Part shown: piece by piece, positions 63,947-64,000 of the stretch
Layout of the letters: every line of letters starts with the position of its first letter
Numbering within the stretch: the stretch's first letter is position 1
Source of the DNA: Chitinophaga sp. YR573
GTDB taxonomy: Bacteria; Bacteroidota; Bacteroidia; Chitinophagales; Chitinophagaceae
Direction of reading: 5' to 3'
Length of the DNA: 64,000 bases
Assembly: GCF_900110995.1 (NCBI RefSeq)
Contig: NZ_FOJF01000001.1
Location: 62,001 to 126,000 of the forward strand
Made by a program: the position numbers and the translations under genes
The notes under the pieces: generated by a model
Databases searched by the model: none
What the model was told of the DNA's origin: nothing
Seen by the model: only the letters and a program-made list of their open reading frames with translations

Positions 63947-64000
63947 ATGGATCAGCAACAAAAAACAGTAAGACGTATCGTAACCGGTCATAGCGCAGAC
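63947..64000 (+). CDS. Cupin-domain protein, 3' partial at window edge
   Basis: Only the first 18 codons are visible (MDQQQKTVRRIVTGHSAD). The RRIVTGH start is typical of small cupin proteins annotated as cupin domain-containing. It follows the 2TM gene by 4 bp. The rest lies outside the window, so this assignment is tentative. Confidence 0.55.
   Translation, partial: MDQQQKTVRRIVTGHSAD

Overview
The window looks like a chromosome segment of a Bacteroidota member, most likely a Chitinophaga-type (Chitinophagaceae) bacterium. The evidence is two SusC/SusD pairs, a large set of lipoproteins, and promoters of the Bacteroidota type (TTTG about 20 bp upstream of TAnnTTTG, often only a few bases from the ATG). 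Other signs are ATGA stop/start overlaps in place of strong Shine-Dalgarno sites, and many orphan MarR, AraC, HxlR and LysR regulators beside single enzymes. I assigned family names by reading motifs; no database was searched.

Layout. 1-5.4 kb: the end of a MocR-type regulator that lacks its PLP lysine, a MarR regulator with a cysteine tail, a four-gene lipoprotein / membrane protein / histidine kinase / response regulator operon, and a histidine phosphatase. 5.4-11 kb: a SusC-SusD-DUF1735 lipoprotein uptake operon on the minus strand, followed by 1.36 kb of non-coding DNA with direct repeats and palindromes. 12.4-18.2 kb: a siderophore-type TonB receptor and a large WGR / beta-solenoid / LRR / helical-repeat protein. 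18.3-24.7 kb: single genes (nitrilase, AraC, LLM oxidoreductase, beta-lactamase-fold hydrolase, GNAT, DUF4397 and DUF2141 proteins). 24.8-29.4 kb: a tripartite drug-efflux operon (TolC, membrane fusion lipoprotein, DHA2 MFS pump) divergent from its probable MarR regulator, with two palindromic operators between them. 29.5-30.6 kb: an SRPBCC-VOC fusion gene whose ArsR partner seems to have been deleted down to its last codons. 30.6-41.8 kb: a polysaccharide utilisation locus (beta-helix lipoprotein, GH97, GH105, SusD, SusC, GH99-like) with two LacI-type operators and no regulator gene in the window.

41.9-50.1 kb is a patchwork of small regulator/enzyme pairs: SRPBCC-MarR, SDR, LysR with an alpha/beta hydrolase, quinone reductase with HxlR, and AraC with an epoxide hydrolase. 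The epoxide hydrolase is interrupted by an in-frame TGA at a position where the family usually has Trp. 50.2-53.9 kb holds a secreted hydrolase, an ECF sigma / membrane anti-sigma pair and a second beta-lactamase-fold hydrolase. 54.1-56.0 kb is a G+C-rich aldo-keto reductase plus AraC pair that looks transferred. 56-57.7 kb is a secreted protein divergent from a membrane-spanning winged-helix regulator, with phased TGTAA repeats between them. 58.2-62.7 kb is a TPR histidine kinase with a sigma-54 activator. 62.9-64 kb is a Crp/Fnr regulator followed by two CRP-like palindromes, a 2TM protein and the start of a cupin gene.

The best leads are regulatory: phased operators beside their probable regulators, an arsR deletion that kept its promoter, and the unusual domain chain of the WGR-LRR protein. 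No CRISPR array, rRNA, intact tRNA or complete insertion sequence was seen.
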